Positions 25,226 through 34,082 of a stretch of 64,000 nt of DNA are shown here, one piece after another. A model generated the notes under the pieces. It was not told the DNA's origin. It did no database searches and saw only the letters and a list, made by a program, of their open reading frames with translations. The DNA lies in contig JACKCF010000001.1 of NCBI GenBank assembly GCA_020634165.1, positions 186,001 to 250,000 of the forward strand, given 5' to 3'. Every line of letters begins with the position of its first letter. The first letter of the stretch is position 1. Both the position numbers and the translations under genes were made by a program. Origin of the DNA: Anaerolineaceae bacterium. GTDB lineage: Bacteria; Chloroflexota; Anaerolineae; Aggregatilineales; Phototrophicaceae.

Positions 25226-27184
25226 CTAAATGTCATCACCAGCCAGCGGCATATCGAAGGGAGAAGCCGCTGCGGATTCGCGACCTTCGATGATTTTGAG
25301 GAATTCATCGCTGGTCAGCGTCTCGCGCTCGATCAATTCGCGTACCAGGACTTCCATCTGCTCACGGTATTCCATCAGCAGGTTCTTCGCCCGCTGATAA
25401 CCCGCCTGCAGGATGCCTTTGACCTCATCATCGATAGTCTGGGCATACTGCTCGCTGTAATCGCGCGTTTCGCCCATTTCACGGCCCAGGAAGATCGGGC
25501 CATTGTTGCTGCCATAAGCGCGTGGGCCAAGTCGCTCGCTCATGCCGAACTGCGTGACCATCGCCCGTGCCATCCGTGTCGCCTGACGCAGATCACCCTG
25601 GGCACCTGTCGTGTAGTTGTTGTACACGATTTCTTCGGCGGCGCGGCCACCCATTGCAGCGACGATGTCGTCTTCAAATTCTTCCTTGGACTTGAGCATT
25701 TTATCGCCCGTTGGCAGTGGCATCACATAACCACCCGCCTGTCCACGGCTGACAATCGTGATCTTATGCACCGGCGCACTGTGTTCCAGTACATGGAACA
25801 GAATCGCGTGGCCCGCTTCATGGTAGGCGATGCGCTCTTTTTCTTCCGGCGTAATCACACGGCTGCGACGTTCCGGCCCCATCACCACGCGCTCCATGCT
25901 CTCCTGCATTTCGCTCATGCCGATGGATTTCTTGTTGCGACGGGCCGCCAGGATCGCGGCTTCGTTGACCAGATTTTCCAGGTCCGCACCGCTGAATCCG
26001 GCGGTGATCTTCGAGAGCGCTTCCACATCTACATCCGGGGCCAGCGGCTTACCGCGCGTATGGACTTTAAGGATGTCCTCGCGGCCCTTCACATCCGGGT
26101 TATCCATCACGACCTTGCGGTCGAAGCGGCCTGGACGCAGCAGCGCCGGATCAAGGATGTCAGGACGGTTGGTGGCGGCGATGATTATGACATTCGTATC
26201 ATTCTCAAAGCCATCCATCTCCACCAGAATCTGGTTGAGCGTCTGCTCACGTTCATCGTGACCACCGCCCAGGCCAGCACCACGCTGGCGGCCAACGGCG
26301 TCAATTTCGTCGATGAAGATGATTGCCGGGGCTTCCGACTTGGCGCGCTCAAACAGGTCACGGACGCGGCTGGCGCCGACACCCACGAACATTTCAACAA
26401 ATTCCGAGCCGCTGATGCTGAAGAACGGGGCACCCGCTTCACCAGCGACGGCACGTGCCATCAGCGTTTTACCGGTACCAGGAGGGCCGACCATCAGGAC
26501 GCCTTTAGGCACGCGCGCACCCAGGCGGATGAATTTCTCCGGCTCCTTCAGGAATTCGACCACTTCTTTCAGTTCTTCCTTGGCTTCTTCGGCACCGGCC
26601 ACATCATCGAATGTGACCTGGGGCCGTTCCATATCACGCGAGACACGGGCACGGCTGCGACCAAAGTTCATGGCCTGGTCCTGTCCGCTGCGGACGTTGC
26701 GCATCATCCGCCAGAAGAAGTAGAGGATAATCGCACTCGGAATCAGGATAATCAGCAGGTTCAGCAGGAACGCGCCGGAGTTATCTGCTGTTTCCGACAT
26801 GTACTCAAACGGTGCTTCTGCCGCATTCTGGTAACCCAGCAGGCCGAGTACATCATCGTTGAAGCTCTTGGTATACGACGCGCGACGGCCATCCTTATAG
26901 GACACGATAACTTCGCTATCGCCTCGTACCAGAATTTCGCTGATCTGCTGGTTTTCGGCTTCCAGGCGCAGGTCGCTGAACGAAATCGCCTGACCACCGC
27001 CAAAACCCTGGGCAGTCATCATCAGGACGACCAGAACCACAACCACGCCCATAATCAATAACCAGAAGTTACGTGCGTTCGGGTTATTGAGCGGCGACTG
27101 GCCGTTATTATCCCCGTTGTTATTATCCCCAGGCCCCTGTTGGTTTGGGTGCCGACGAGGATCGTTGGGTGGACGATCTTTCAC
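25226..27184 (-). CDS. ftsH: ATP-dependent zinc metalloprotease FtsH
   Basis: A 652-aa membrane-bound AAA+ protease that degrades misfolded and regulatory membrane proteins. After a Asn/Pro-rich head it has two membrane segments (about 40-58 and 138-158), then the AAA module with Walker A GPPGTGKT (233-240), Walker [10 protein letters not shown], and the [22 protein letters not shown]. The protease active site is HEAGH (455-459), with the third zinc ligand further on. Length and order are normal for FtsH. I chose GTG 27184, with GGAGAG five bases upstream, over ATG 27226, which has no ribosome-binding site. It is transcribed alone, convergent with the YceI gene. Confidence 0.97.
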   Translation of the reverse strand: MKDRPPNDPRRHPNQQGPGDNNNGDNNGQSPLNNPNARNFWLLIMGVVVVLVVLMMTAQGFGGGQAISFSDLRLEAENQQISEILVRGDSEVIVSYKDGRRASYTKSFNDDVLGLLGYQNAAEAPFEYMSETADNSGAFLLNLLIILIPSAIILYFFWRMMRNVRSGQDQAMNFGRSRARVSRDMERPQVTFDDVAGAEEAKEELKEVVEFLKEPEKFIRLGARVPKGVLMVGPPGTGKTLMARAVAGEAGAPFFSISGSEFVEMFVGVGASRVRDLFERAKSEAPAIIFIDEIDAVGRQRGAGLGGGHDEREQTLNQILVEMDGFENDTNVIIIAATNRPDILDPALLRPGRFDRKVVMDNPDVKGREDILKVHTRGKPLAPDVDVEALSKITAGFSGADLENLVNEAAILAARRNKKSIGMSEMQESMERVVMGPERRSRVITPEEKERIAYHEAGHAILFHVLEHSAPVHKITIVSRGQAGGYVMPLPTGDKMLKSKEEFEDDIVAAMGGRAAEEIVYNNYTTGAQGDLRQATRMARAMVTQFGMSERLGPRAYGSNNGPIFLGREMGETRDYSEQYAQTIDDEVKGILQAGYQRAKNLLMEYREQMEVLVRELIERETLTSDEFLKIIEGRESAAASPFDMPLAGDDI

Positions 27185-27639
27185 AGGATTCTCTCCATAT
27201 ACTAGGCGTATCGCTGGGCGATACATGGCTGACGAATGAAAGGGTTTATTGGAACATTTGCGTTCCAGGGTTCAATGCCCCGCAGTACAGGGCGCTGTTG
27301 GCTGGATGATGCTGCGACAGAGTCCTGTCATCACAGCATGGGTTGTGCAGGCATTATATCATGATGCATCCGTGCGATTAAACACATCTGTCACTTTTTG
27401 TAGAGGGTCATGCTAGCATTCCGCGCCCATAGCATATATAACTATATGTATAACGATTTGCTCTGTTATAGCCCTGGGTATTAGCGCGGCAGTCACAACC
27501 TCAATACTCTTATATGGTAGAACAGAGTAGCATCATAATATAGAACCGTACGTCTATCGGCTTGTTAAACCCTGCATGTTATAAGCACATGCAAAAAACC
27601 AACCAATCTATAGTTATAGACCCAACTGGGAGGGCAAAG
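27185..27639. other. Divergent promoter region between ftsH and the FHA gene
   Basis: About 455 bases with no gene supported. It is AT-rich near the middle (around 27430-27460, CATATATAACTATATGTATAAC) and must hold both divergent promoters. No operator I could name was found. Confidence 0.5.
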
Positions 27640-28140
27640 GTGATAGAGTGTCCTAAATGTGGCACCAAAAACCCAGAAAATGAAGCATCCTGTGTCCGTT
27701 GTGGCGAGCCATTGGTGAACGCTACCACCCGCAGCCTGGGTGACACGGATTTTGAGGAAGGCATCCCGAAGTGGGGGTCAGCACGTTTTAATGGCATGAT
27801 GCTCCTCAAATTAGATGTTCTTAAGTCGGATCAATCTTTTGAATTCCTTGCGGACGAAGTTACTGAGCTGGCCATTGGTCGTGTCGATCCTGATTCCGGT
27901 AAAGCCCCGGAAGTTGACCTGACAGCCAGCGATGCGATGGATAAGGGCGTATCGCGCCACCATGCGACCATTGTTCGGCGTGATGGAGCGCTGCACATTG
28001 TCGATAACGACAGCGCCAATGGAACCTACCTCAACGGGCAGCGTCTGGTAGCCCGTCAGCCGCGCATCCTGCGTGATGGTGATGATATACGCCTGGGGCA
28101 CCTCGTCGTCCGCGTGACATTTAGCATCTCTGGCGGATAA
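27640..28140 (+). CDS. Zinc-ribbon plus FHA domain protein
   Basis: A 166-aa cytoplasmic protein. It begins with a four-Cys zinc ribbon (IECPKCGTKNPENEASCVRCGEP), then after a linker an FHA domain at about 60-160. The phosphothreonine-binding signature is present: VSRHHATIVRRDG and DNDSANGTYLNGQ. FHA domains read threonine phosphorylation, so a partner kinase is expected but none is in the window. The GTG at 27640 follows a strong GGGAGGG and gives the usual start right before the ribbon. The longer reading from 27562 is less likely. It is probably monocistronic. Confidence 0.85.
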   Translation: MIECPKCGTKNPENEASCVRCGEPLVNATTRSLGDTDFEEGIPKWGSARFNGMMLLKLDVLKSDQSFEFLADEVTELAIGRVDPDSGKAPEVDLTASDAMDKGVSRHHATIVRRDGALHIVDNDSANGTYLNGQRLVARQPRILRDGDDIRLGHLVVRVTFSISGG

Positions 28141-28208
28141 ATTCTCTATTAGAAATTCCGTCCGATAAGGCATTGTATCTTGTCGGACGCTTGTTTTTGC
28201 CCTATTAT

Positions 28209-28250
28209 TTAGCAAGCTAATGATTGTAAAGCTAACGATTAGCAGGCTAA
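28209..28250 (+). promoter_or_regulatory. Paired palindromic operators upstream of the MarR gene
   Basis: Two near-identical palindromes, TTAGCAAGCTAA (28209-28220) and TTAGCAGGCTAA (28239-28250), lie 30 bases apart, close to three helical turns. Between them is GCTAACGATTAGC (28231-28243), another inverted repeat. Such symmetry is typical of MarR-family autoregulation sites. Binding is inferred from position. Confidence 0.65.
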
Positions 28251-28271
28251 TCAACAAGGCAAAGTCATACG

Positions 28272-28703
28272 ATGAATCCGACAGAGATGAATGACATTCG
28301 CTTGTTGGCCCAATTCAGTCAGGTGCTTCGCAGTGCCATTGATGCCAGTGTCGATCAGGTCGGCATCCATCGTGGGCAGGCGATGCTGCTCTGCCAGGTT
28401 GCCAAGCAGGATGGCATGACCCAATCCGAACTGGCCGATGCCCTCTCTGTGCAGGGTGCGACCATCACCAACCTGCTCAAACGCATGGAAGATGGCGGGC
28501 TGGTCGTGCGCCGTCGTGACGACGAAGACAACCGTCTTGTGCGGGTCTACGTCACCGACGAGGGCCGCCAGCGTGAAGAAGCCATCACGCAGCAATTTGA
28601 GAGCCTCATTCAGAAGATGTTCGCAGGTATGTGTGACGAGGACTATGCCGCATTCCGGCGGCTGATCGGGCAGCTAATGGTCAATCTGGAAGACAACTGC
28701 TGA
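28272..28703 (+). CDS. MarR family transcriptional regulator
   Basis: A 143-aa regulator of the MarR winged-helix family. The DNA-binding part is MTQSELADALSVQGATITNLLKRMEDGGLVVRRRDDEDNRLVRVYVTDEGR, with the DRR-like wing RRRDDEDNR, flanked by dimerisation helices. It sits directly downstream of a cluster of TTAGC palindromes and upstream of a DoxX gene and a double-VOC dioxygenase gene, suggesting local control of those genes and itself. The inducing ligand is unknown, with quinones or catechols the likeliest guess from the neighbours. There is one cysteine in the middle (LLCQVA). Confidence 0.9.
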   Translation: MNPTEMNDIRLLAQFSQVLRSAIDASVDQVGIHRGQAMLLCQVAKQDGMTQSELADALSVQGATITNLLKRMEDGGLVVRRRDDEDNRLVRVYVTDEGRQREEAITQQFESLIQKMFAGMCDEDYAAFRRLIGQLMVNLEDNC

Positions 28704-28807
28704 CGATTTTGGGTCGGTTAGGGGTCATCCTGTTGGATGGTGCCCTAAAGCGCCTTTTCAAAATGAGTTCACATCGGGTTTGAGGGATTAAATCAGGAGA
28801 TAGCATC

Positions 28808-29182
28808 ATGACAGAAACTGTTGTATGGATTTTGCAGGTCGTGGTAGCACTCGCTTTTGGTATGGCCGGCATCATGAAGCTCATGCAGCCGAAAGAGAAA
28901 CTTCAGGAGCGTATGGCCTGGGTGAATGACTTCTCCCAGAATCAGATTCGCCTAATCGGTCTGGTGGAAATACTGGGTGCCATTGGCGTGATTCTGCCGA
29001 TATTGCTCAATGTGCTGCCAATCTTGACGCCGCTTGCAGCCGCTGGCCTGACGCTGACCATGTTAGGTGCGGCGCTGGTTCACCTGCGGCGCCAGGAATA
29101 TCCCATGATAGGTATTAACTTCGTCCTGGGGTTGCTGGCTGCGCTGGTTTTCATCGGTCGTATGGATTTACTAAATATGTAA
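28808..29182 (+). CDS. DoxX family membrane protein (CatD/MhqP-like)
   Basis: A 124-aa membrane protein with four hydrophobic helices and the DoxX pattern (VVALAFGMAGIMKLMQP at the start, LIGLVEILGAIGVILP next, then LTLTMLGAALVHLRRQE). In Bacillus such small DoxX proteins (CatD, MhqP) pair with VOC dioxygenases under MarR-type control. That arrangement is repeated here: MarR, DoxX, VOC. AGGAGATAGC precedes the ATG. The exact role of DoxX proteins in quinone detoxification is not settled. Confidence 0.85.
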   Translation: MTETVVWILQVVVALAFGMAGIMKLMQPKEKLQERMAWVNDFSQNQIRLIGLVEILGAIGVILPILLNVLPILTPLAAAGLTLTMLGAALVHLRRQEYPMIGINFVLGLLAALVFIGRMDLLNM

Positions 29183-29203
29183 TTTCATCTCAGTGATTTT
29201 TAC

Positions 29204-29230
29204 GGGAACTGTCTGAATTGGCAGTTCCTT
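29204..29230 (+). terminator. Stem-loop between the DoxX and VOC genes
   Basis: GGAACTG-TCTGAATTG-CAGTTCC stem followed by TTC. It may terminate or attenuate transcription between the two genes. Confidence 0.45.
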
Positions 29231-29279
29231 CAAAATCTAAAACCTTAGATAGCACATAACCTGAGAACGAGTAACAACG

Positions 29280-30185
29280 ATGGCATTTACCGAGCAAAAC
29301 ACAACCACTACTGGCAGTAGCATCCATCCGGCGACCCATATGGGCCATGTCCATTACACTGTCGCCAATCTGGAGCGCATGATGGCCTTCTATCAGGACA
29401 TCGTTGGCTTCAAACTGCACTGGCAGGAGGGCGAGTCCGCTGGGCTGGGCGCAGGTCGTGACGACCTTCTGCGCCTGACCCAAGTTCCTGGTGCACATGA
29501 AGTGCCTGGGACGACGGGCCTCTATCATACGGCCTTCCTGGTTCCGACGCGCTGGGACCTGGCCAATCTGCTCAAGCGCATCGCGGAAACACGCACACCG
29601 GTCCAGGGCCTCAGCAATCACCTGACGCACCATGCCATTTATCTGCCAGATGTTGAAGGCAACGGCATTGAGTTGGCATTCGATCTGCCCAAAGAGCAGT
29701 GGCCGACCAGTTTTACGGAGATGATGGCCAATCATCGCGGTCTGCATCCCAATGAAGTATTCAGCGCCCTCAATGACCGTGACGAGGACTGGCACGGCGT
29801 AGGCGAGGAAACGGTCGTCGGCCATGTACATCTGCATGTCGATGATCTGGCAGCCGCGCGTCACTTCTACCACGACCTGATCGGCTTTGACTATCCGCTG
29901 GACTTTGAGAATGCCCCGCGTCAGCTTGCCAGCAGCGCTGCCTTCATGTCCGCAGGTGGTTATCATCACCATCTGGCTGTGAACACCTGGAACGGTGAAG
30001 GCGCACCGCAGCCACCTGCGAACGCCTCCGGTTTGCGTTACTTCACTATCCTGCTTCCTAACGCTGATGAACTGGCACGTATACAGGCGCGTCTGGAAGA
30101 TGAGGGTATCCTCGGCGAACAAACTGTTGACGGCTGGCTGGTCCATGATCCGGCGCATAATGGTGTCATGCTGGCGACTGCCTGA
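29280..30185 (+). CDS. Double-VOC protein, catechol-2,3-dioxygenase (CatE) type
   Basis: A 301-aa protein with two vicinal-oxygen-chelate domains (about 20-140 and 178-300). The N-terminal domain has HVHYTVANLERMMAFYQDIVGFKLHW and YHTAFLVP. The C-terminal domain has HVHLHVDDLAAARHFYHDLIGFDYPL and GGYHHHLAVNTW. His and Glu residues in these (H-V-H, and GNGIELAFD) are the expected metal ligands. CatE-type enzymes cleave catechols using Fe(II) and are involved in quinone/catechol resistance. The neighbouring MarR and DoxX genes support this reading. The ATG starts inside an otherwise conserved CatE-like N-terminus. Confidence 0.82.
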   Translation: MAFTEQNTTTTGSSIHPATHMGHVHYTVANLERMMAFYQDIVGFKLHWQEGESAGLGAGRDDLLRLTQVPGAHEVPGTTGLYHTAFLVPTRWDLANLLKRIAETRTPVQGLSNHLTHHAIYLPDVEGNGIELAFDLPKEQWPTSFTEMMANHRGLHPNEVFSALNDRDEDWHGVGEETVVGHVHLHVDDLAAARHFYHDLIGFDYPLDFENAPRQLASSAAFMSAGGYHHHLAVNTWNGEGAPQPPANASGLRYFTILLPNADELARIQARLEDEGILGEQTVDGWLVHDPAHNGVMLATA

Positions 30186-30256
30186 GGTCGCTCGTAAGCA
30201 ATTAGCAACAGTTGCCGCCTAAACTGGCTGTCAAATAATCGTATTGCATGCTAGGG

Positions 30257-30299
30257 CACACAGGCTATTTCATAGGAACCTTTCAGAATAGCCTGTGTG
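30257..30299 (+). other. Perfect 13-base-pair inverted repeat
   Basis: CACACAGGCTATT (30257-30269) is exactly complementary to AATAGCCTGTGTG (30287-30299) with a 17-base loop. It lies between the VOC gene and the sigma-factor promoter region (TACAAT at 30318). It has no T run, so it is either a Rho-assisted end or a protein-binding site. Confidence 0.55.
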
Positions 30300-30333
30300 T
30301 TATCGCCATGCATCAGGTACAATGGCGGCACTA

Positions 30334-31017
30334 ATGACGGTTCAACAGATAGAATCCATGACGTCAAATATCACACGCGACAATGATCAATGGCTGATTG
30401 ACCTCACCAGCACAGGTGAACAGCAAACGTCTGCACTCAACGACCTGCGTGAGCGGCTCAAACGCAGCATTTATTACTACCTCAGCCAGGAACGCAGCGA
30501 TCTGCGCGACCTCGCTCAAAAAGAGTTGGTAACGATGGCCGAGGATCTGTCGCAGGATGCGGTTTTGCGCGTCATGGATAACCTGGATAACTTCCGGGGA
30601 GAGAGCCGTTTTACCACCTGGGCCAATAAAATCGCCGTCCGTCTGGCCATCAGCGAACTGCGCCGCGCGCGCTACAAAGACTTCAGCCTGGATAACCTGA
30701 CTTCCAATGGCGATTTTCTCTCAGCCGATGCCTCCATTGTCGGCGAAGCCCCGCCCAATCCAGAAACCGCCGCCGAGCGTGATGATGTTATGGGCCAGAT
30801 TGATGCGGCCATGCGCGAATCGCTGACTGATCGTCAGTATCGGGCGTTGGTAGCGGTGGCCATGCACAATGTGCCCATGGATGTCGTCGCCGAGCAGTTG
30901 GATACCAACCGCAACGCCCTCTACAAGCTCATCTATGACGCCCGCCGCAATCTCAAGAATCACCTCGAATCTAAAGGCCTGTCCACCGATTACATGCTGG
31001 ACTTGTTCCAGCGCTAA
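30334..31017 (+). CDS. RNA polymerase sigma-70 family factor (ECF-like)
   Basis: A 227-aa sigma factor of the ECF type. Region 2 is seen as ELVTMAEDLSQDAVLRVMDNLDNFRGESRFTTWANKIAVRLAISELRR, with the DNA-melting FRGESRFTTW. Region 4 is seen as LTDRQYRALVAVAMHNVPMDVVAEQLDTNRNALYKLIYDARRNLKNHL, a helix-turn-helix. There is no obvious anti-sigma factor next to it: the downstream gene is a membrane protein without a zinc-binding ASD motif. Starts at 30334 or 30358 are equally possible since neither has a good ribosome-binding site, and the ATG at 30295 lies upstream of the likely TACAAT box. Confidence 0.85.
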   Translation: MTVQQIESMTSNITRDNDQWLIDLTSTGEQQTSALNDLRERLKRSIYYYLSQERSDLRDLAQKELVTMAEDLSQDAVLRVMDNLDNFRGESRFTTWANKIAVRLAISELRRARYKDFSLDNLTSNGDFLSADASIVGEAPPNPETAAERDDVMGQIDAAMRESLTDRQYRALVAVAMHNVPMDVVAEQLDTNRNALYKLIYDARRNLKNHLESKGLSTDYMLDLFQR

Positions 31018-31126
31018 TATCCTGATTCCTGGCAGAGCGACTACGACAACTTCGGGCAGTTTCCCCTTAAAGACGGTATAGTCCATCCGTTGGCAACAAA
31101 ATATTTCGTTATAGAGGGGGATTCCT

Positions 31127-31714
31127 ATGGGCTGTTTCCGTTCCATCTTGAGAGTGCCACTGCGCGCATTTTTGCTGCTTTACTTCCTGCTGCCGCTCAT
31201 CGCCATTGGTATCATGCTGCTGCTGGTCCGTCAGGTCTACGCGGATGTCGAGCCAGTCGTAACATCTGCCACAACGGCCATCTCATCTGCCGCTGAAACT
31301 GTTGAAACTGAATTAGGCGACCTGGCAGGCAATTTTCAGCCGCTCGTCAGCGCTGTGAATACAATGCGTAATGCGCTCAATACGGTTGTTTCATTTTTAC
31401 GCAACACGGTCAATGTTGTGATTAATGCTGTCGAAGATATCTGTAATCTCCCGATCATACCTGGTAGCTGTAATTGGGGGGGCATAGGGCAGATTAACAT
31501 ACCGCCTCTCGTTGACCTGTCTTTCCTGAATACGATTGGCGATGCGGTAAGCAATATTGCCGATAACATCAGCAATATTACCACCACCCTCACCACCACG
31601 TTCGCTACCTACCAACTGATGATCTGGGCCGCTTTTGGCGTTCTGGCGCTGTGGGTGGTGCTGACCTATATTCTGGTCAATATTGCCATCTACCGCAGCC
31701 TGATAACGGTATAA
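31127..31714 (+). CDS. Two-TM membrane protein, unknown function
   Basis: A 195-aa protein with membrane segments at about 12-37 (FLLLYFLLPLIAIGIMLLLV) and at the C-terminus (LMIWAAFGVLALWVVLTYILV). The intervening 130 residues (extracytoplasmic if both ends are inside) are rich in Val, Thr, Asn and Ile and contain an NLPIIPGSCNWGG loop. It lies 109 bases after the sigma factor, so they may be related, but there is no shared start signal. GGGGGA precedes the ATG. No known domain is recognised. Confidence 0.65.
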   Translation: MGCFRSILRVPLRAFLLLYFLLPLIAIGIMLLLVRQVYADVEPVVTSATTAISSAAETVETELGDLAGNFQPLVSAVNTMRNALNTVVSFLRNTVNVVINAVEDICNLPIIPGSCNWGGIGQINIPPLVDLSFLNTIGDAVSNIADNISNITTTLTTTFATYQLMIWAAFGVLALWVVLTYILVNIAIYRSLITV

Positions 31715-31732
31715 CCCAACCATTTTGCAAAA

Positions 31733-31762
31733 TAAAAAAAGGCACTCAACCGAGTGCCTTTC
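31733..31762. terminator. Bidirectional terminator
   Basis: GGCACTC-AACC-GAGTGCC stem flanked by an A run and TTTCC. It sits between the membrane protein gene (plus) and the chelatase gene (minus). Confidence 0.75.
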
Positions 31763-31779
31763 CTGTGTCATACGTTTTC

Positions 31780-32631
31780 CTACGCCCGATCCATCTCCTG
31801 GCGCACAGTTTCGAGCAGATTATCAGCCCGGATTTGGGATAGTGAGTAGCATGGTCCACCCAACTTGTCTGCCAGGTTCTGCGCCAGCCCCTGGTCAAAG
31901 GCGACGTGTTCCATGTTGACCGTTACTGTACGGATGTCAGCTTCCTTAATCAGATGTGCGATCTGATGCGCTTCATCCTGTGGAGAAATCCGTTCGCTGA
32001 TGCTGACATTACCCGCCCCATCCGTCAGCAGGATGATCAGCGGAATAATATCCGGCATGGCTAATTTCTCTTTGCGGACGGTCTCATAAGCCAGCAGCAA
32101 ACCCGCACTGAGGGGCGTCTTGCCGCCTACGGGAATATCCACCAGGGCTTCTTTGGCCAGGGTGACGCTGTTGGTCGGTTGCAGCACCAGCGAAGCTCGA
32201 TCCTTCTGGAAAACGATCAGGCCGACGCGGTCGCGGCGCTGGTAGGCATCCGTCAGCAGCGACATGATCGCGCCTTTAGTCGCCTGCATACGTTCACTAA
32301 CGGCCATACTCCAACTGGCATCGACTGTGAACAGCACCAGGTTGCTGGCCTTCTTCACGCGGATTTTGCGCTGGAGGTCGCTTTTGCGCAGGGCATAGGC
32401 CATGCCCGTTTCTTTTTTCTGTTGAGCGCGTTGGATTTGGAAGGGGGCTGCGGCGCGCAGGGTCGCATCAAAGGCGATGTCGTTCGTCTTTTGTCCGGCT
32501 GGCACCGCCCGAATATAGCGCCCGCGTTTGCGTTCGGTGATGGTCGTCGTGCGCCGTCCGGATTGCTTGCGCGACATCTTATCGAGTTGGGTATTCAGCT
32601 TGCGCGTCTCGAATTCTGCCGCCGCCTCCAC
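31780..32631 (-). CDS. chlD: VWA-domain (ChlD-type) chelatase subunit, frame entered after an A9 tract
   Basis: At least 283 aa as an independent ORF from GTG 32631. The same frame is open to 32757, just inside the A9 tract, so it is probably the second half of a ChlID-type protein made by a -1 shift from chlI. The VWA domain has the MIDAS residues: DASWSM (D-x-S-x-S), GGKTPLSAG (Thr) and LLTDGAGN (Asp). Upstream there is a basic linker (KRGRYIRAVPAG) and the KKETGMAYALRKSDLQRKI stretch known from chelatase D subunits. ChlD acts with ChlI to insert Mg or Co into a tetrapyrrole. The large chelatase subunit is not in the window. Confidence 0.82.
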   Translation of the reverse strand: MEAAAEFETRKLNTQLDKMSRKQSGRRTTTITERKRGRYIRAVPAGQKTNDIAFDATLRAAAPFQIQRAQQKKETGMAYALRKSDLQRKIRVKKASNLVLFTVDASWSMAVSERMQATKGAIMSLLTDAYQRRDRVGLIVFQKDRASLVLQPTNSVTLAKEALVDIPVGGKTPLSAGLLLAYETVRKEKLAMPDIIPLIILLTDGAGNVSISERISPQDEAHQIAHLIKEADIRTVTVNMEHVAFDQGLAQNLADKLGGPCYSLSQIRADNLLETVRQEMDRA

Positions 32632-32738
32632 TTTTTGGCCGCCTTCCCACCATTTCGCATCAGCACTGGGGAAGGGGTTTTGCGGGGCGGCGGGTTGTTC
32701 CGCGATATCTGGCGACTGCTGTGCCTCGCCGGATTCGT

Positions 32739-33872
32739 CTACTTGGTCACTTTTTTTTTACTGCTGGATGACTGTTCGTCACCCGTGCTTTCACCGCTCT
32801 CAGTCGATTCCATCTGGTCTTCGTCGTCGCCAAGTTCGTCGCGCTTCTCTTGCAACATATCCGCGACGCGGTCGAGTTCAGCCGTCGCGTCCGTGAACGG
32901 TCCACGCTTCAGGCGATGGGGAATCGCGAGCTTGATTGCCAGGGCGATGTCCTGATCGTTGATGTGGTTGCGGCCTTCATAGGCAGCATGCGCACGAGCC
33001 GTCTTCAATACGACCAGATCAGCGCGGTGGCCATCGATCTGCATATCGGCCATCATGCTGGCGATCAGCCGTAGGTCATTTTGGGTATGTGTCACCTCAT
33101 GAACCATGTCACGTGCTTTTGCGATGCGCTCTGACAGGCTTGTCTCTACCGGCTGCCATTCTGCATGGAATGCTTCCATATCTTCTTCATAGGCAATGTG
33201 CCGCTGTAAAATCTCGATACGGTCCTGGGCACTGCGGATGCCGCGCACATCGACTGATAGCGCAAAGCGGTCGAGCAGTTGCGGGCGCAAATCGCCTTCT
33301 TCCGGGTTCATCGTACCAACGAGGATGAAGCGTGCCGGATGGCTGAAGCTGATGCCTTCGCGTTCCACCACGTTGACGCCCATCGCCGCGCTGTCCAACA
33401 GCAGGTCAACGATATGGTCATCAAGCAGGTTAACTTCATCGACATACAGAATGCCGCGATTGGCGCTGGCCAGGATGCCTGGCTCAAAATGCTTTTCACC
33501 ACGCTGAATTGCTTTTTCAATATCGAGCGTTCCCACCACGCGATCTTCCGTCGCGCTCACTGGCAGGTCCACGAAGGGCGCTTTGGCCCATTCCCGCGGA
33601 ACAGGACCCGCGTCCCCGTAGCGCTCGCGCGTTACATCGGACCACGTATTCGGGCGATTGGGATCATCGTTAAAGGGCGAGTCGGCCACAACTTCCATCT
33701 CTGGTAAGAGCGCTGCCAGGGCACGGGCGGCGGTCGATTTACCTGTCCCGCGTTCACCCCGAATGAGAACACCACCAATTCGCATATCAATGGCATTGAG
33801 CACCAGCGCAAGGCGCATCAAATCTTGTCCGACGACGGCGGTGAAGGGGTACACGGCTGGCCGTTTACTCAT
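32739..33872 (-). CDS. chlI: ChlI-type AAA+ ATPase chelatase subunit
   Basis: A 377-aa AAA+ ATPase. Walker A is GERGTGKST (39-47), Walker B ILYVDEVNLLDD (141-152), sensor GTMNPEEGDLRPQLLDRF. This is the ChlI/BchI pattern, the motor of Mg and Co chelatases. The acidic/Ser-rich tail (DEDQMESTESGESTGDEQ) matches the linker found in ChlID fusions, and ends in KKKVTK through an A9 tract. GAGGTT precedes the ATG. Next to a ChlD VWA frame and not next to bacteriochlorophyll genes, the pair may serve cobalamin synthesis; with the CobN partner outside the window, Mg versus Co cannot be decided. Confidence 0.88.
   Translation of the reverse strand: MSKRPAVYPFTAVVGQDLMRLALVLNAIDMRIGGVLIRGERGTGKSTAARALAALLPEMEVVADSPFNDDPNRPNTWSDVTRERYGDAGPVPREWAKAPFVDLPVSATEDRVVGTLDIEKAIQRGEKHFEPGILASANRGILYVDEVNLLDDHIVDLLLDSAAMGVNVVEREGISFSHPARFILVGTMNPEEGDLRPQLLDRFALSVDVRGIRSAQDRIEILQRHIAYEEDMEAFHAEWQPVETSLSERIAKARDMVHEVTHTQNDLRLIASMMADMQIDGHRADLVVLKTARAHAAYEGRNHINDQDIALAIKLAIPHRLKRGPFTDATAELDRVADMLQEKRDELGDDEDQMESTESGESTGDEQSSSSKKKVTK
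32748..32760 (-). promoter_or_regulatory. A9 slippery tract at the chlI-chlD junction
   Basis: On the minus strand the end of chlI reads AGT-AAA-AAA-AAA-GTG, and chlI stops at TAG 32741-32739. Reading one base back (-1) after the A tract enters the chlD frame directly as AAA-AAA-AGT-GAC-CAA. That frame is blocked upstream by TAA at 32760-32758. A programmed -1 shift, RNA slippage on A9, or a sequencing or genuine frameshift would all give a fused protein of about 700 aa. Confidence 0.7.
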
Positions 33873-34082
33873 GAATAGAACCTCACTCTCAGGATAAGGA
33901 CGAATGGAATAGGTGTATTACACCCACCATTGTGATGGATTTTGCCGATAAGCAAAGGGCCATTATAGGCCACGTCAATCCACGTGAAAAGTGCTGTTTA
34001 AGGGGATATCCACAGAGGAAACAGAAGCCCACCCAATGGCGAGCTTATGCTGTTCATGACACATGTGGTAAAGATTGGTTCT

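Noticed and set aside
25766..27061. 431-codon plus-strand ORF across ftsH
   Set aside because: Fully antisense to ftsH, whose catalytic motifs prove the real frame. His-rich composition is that expected from the opposite strand of a GC-rich gene.
29190..30158. 322-codon minus-strand ORF across the VOC gene
   Set aside because: Antisense to a gene with two complete VOC domains.
31780..33872. Bacteriochlorophyll synthesis indicated by ChlI/ChlD
   Set aside because: ChlI/D-type pairs are also used for cobalt chelation in non-phototrophs, and no other pigment gene is in the window.
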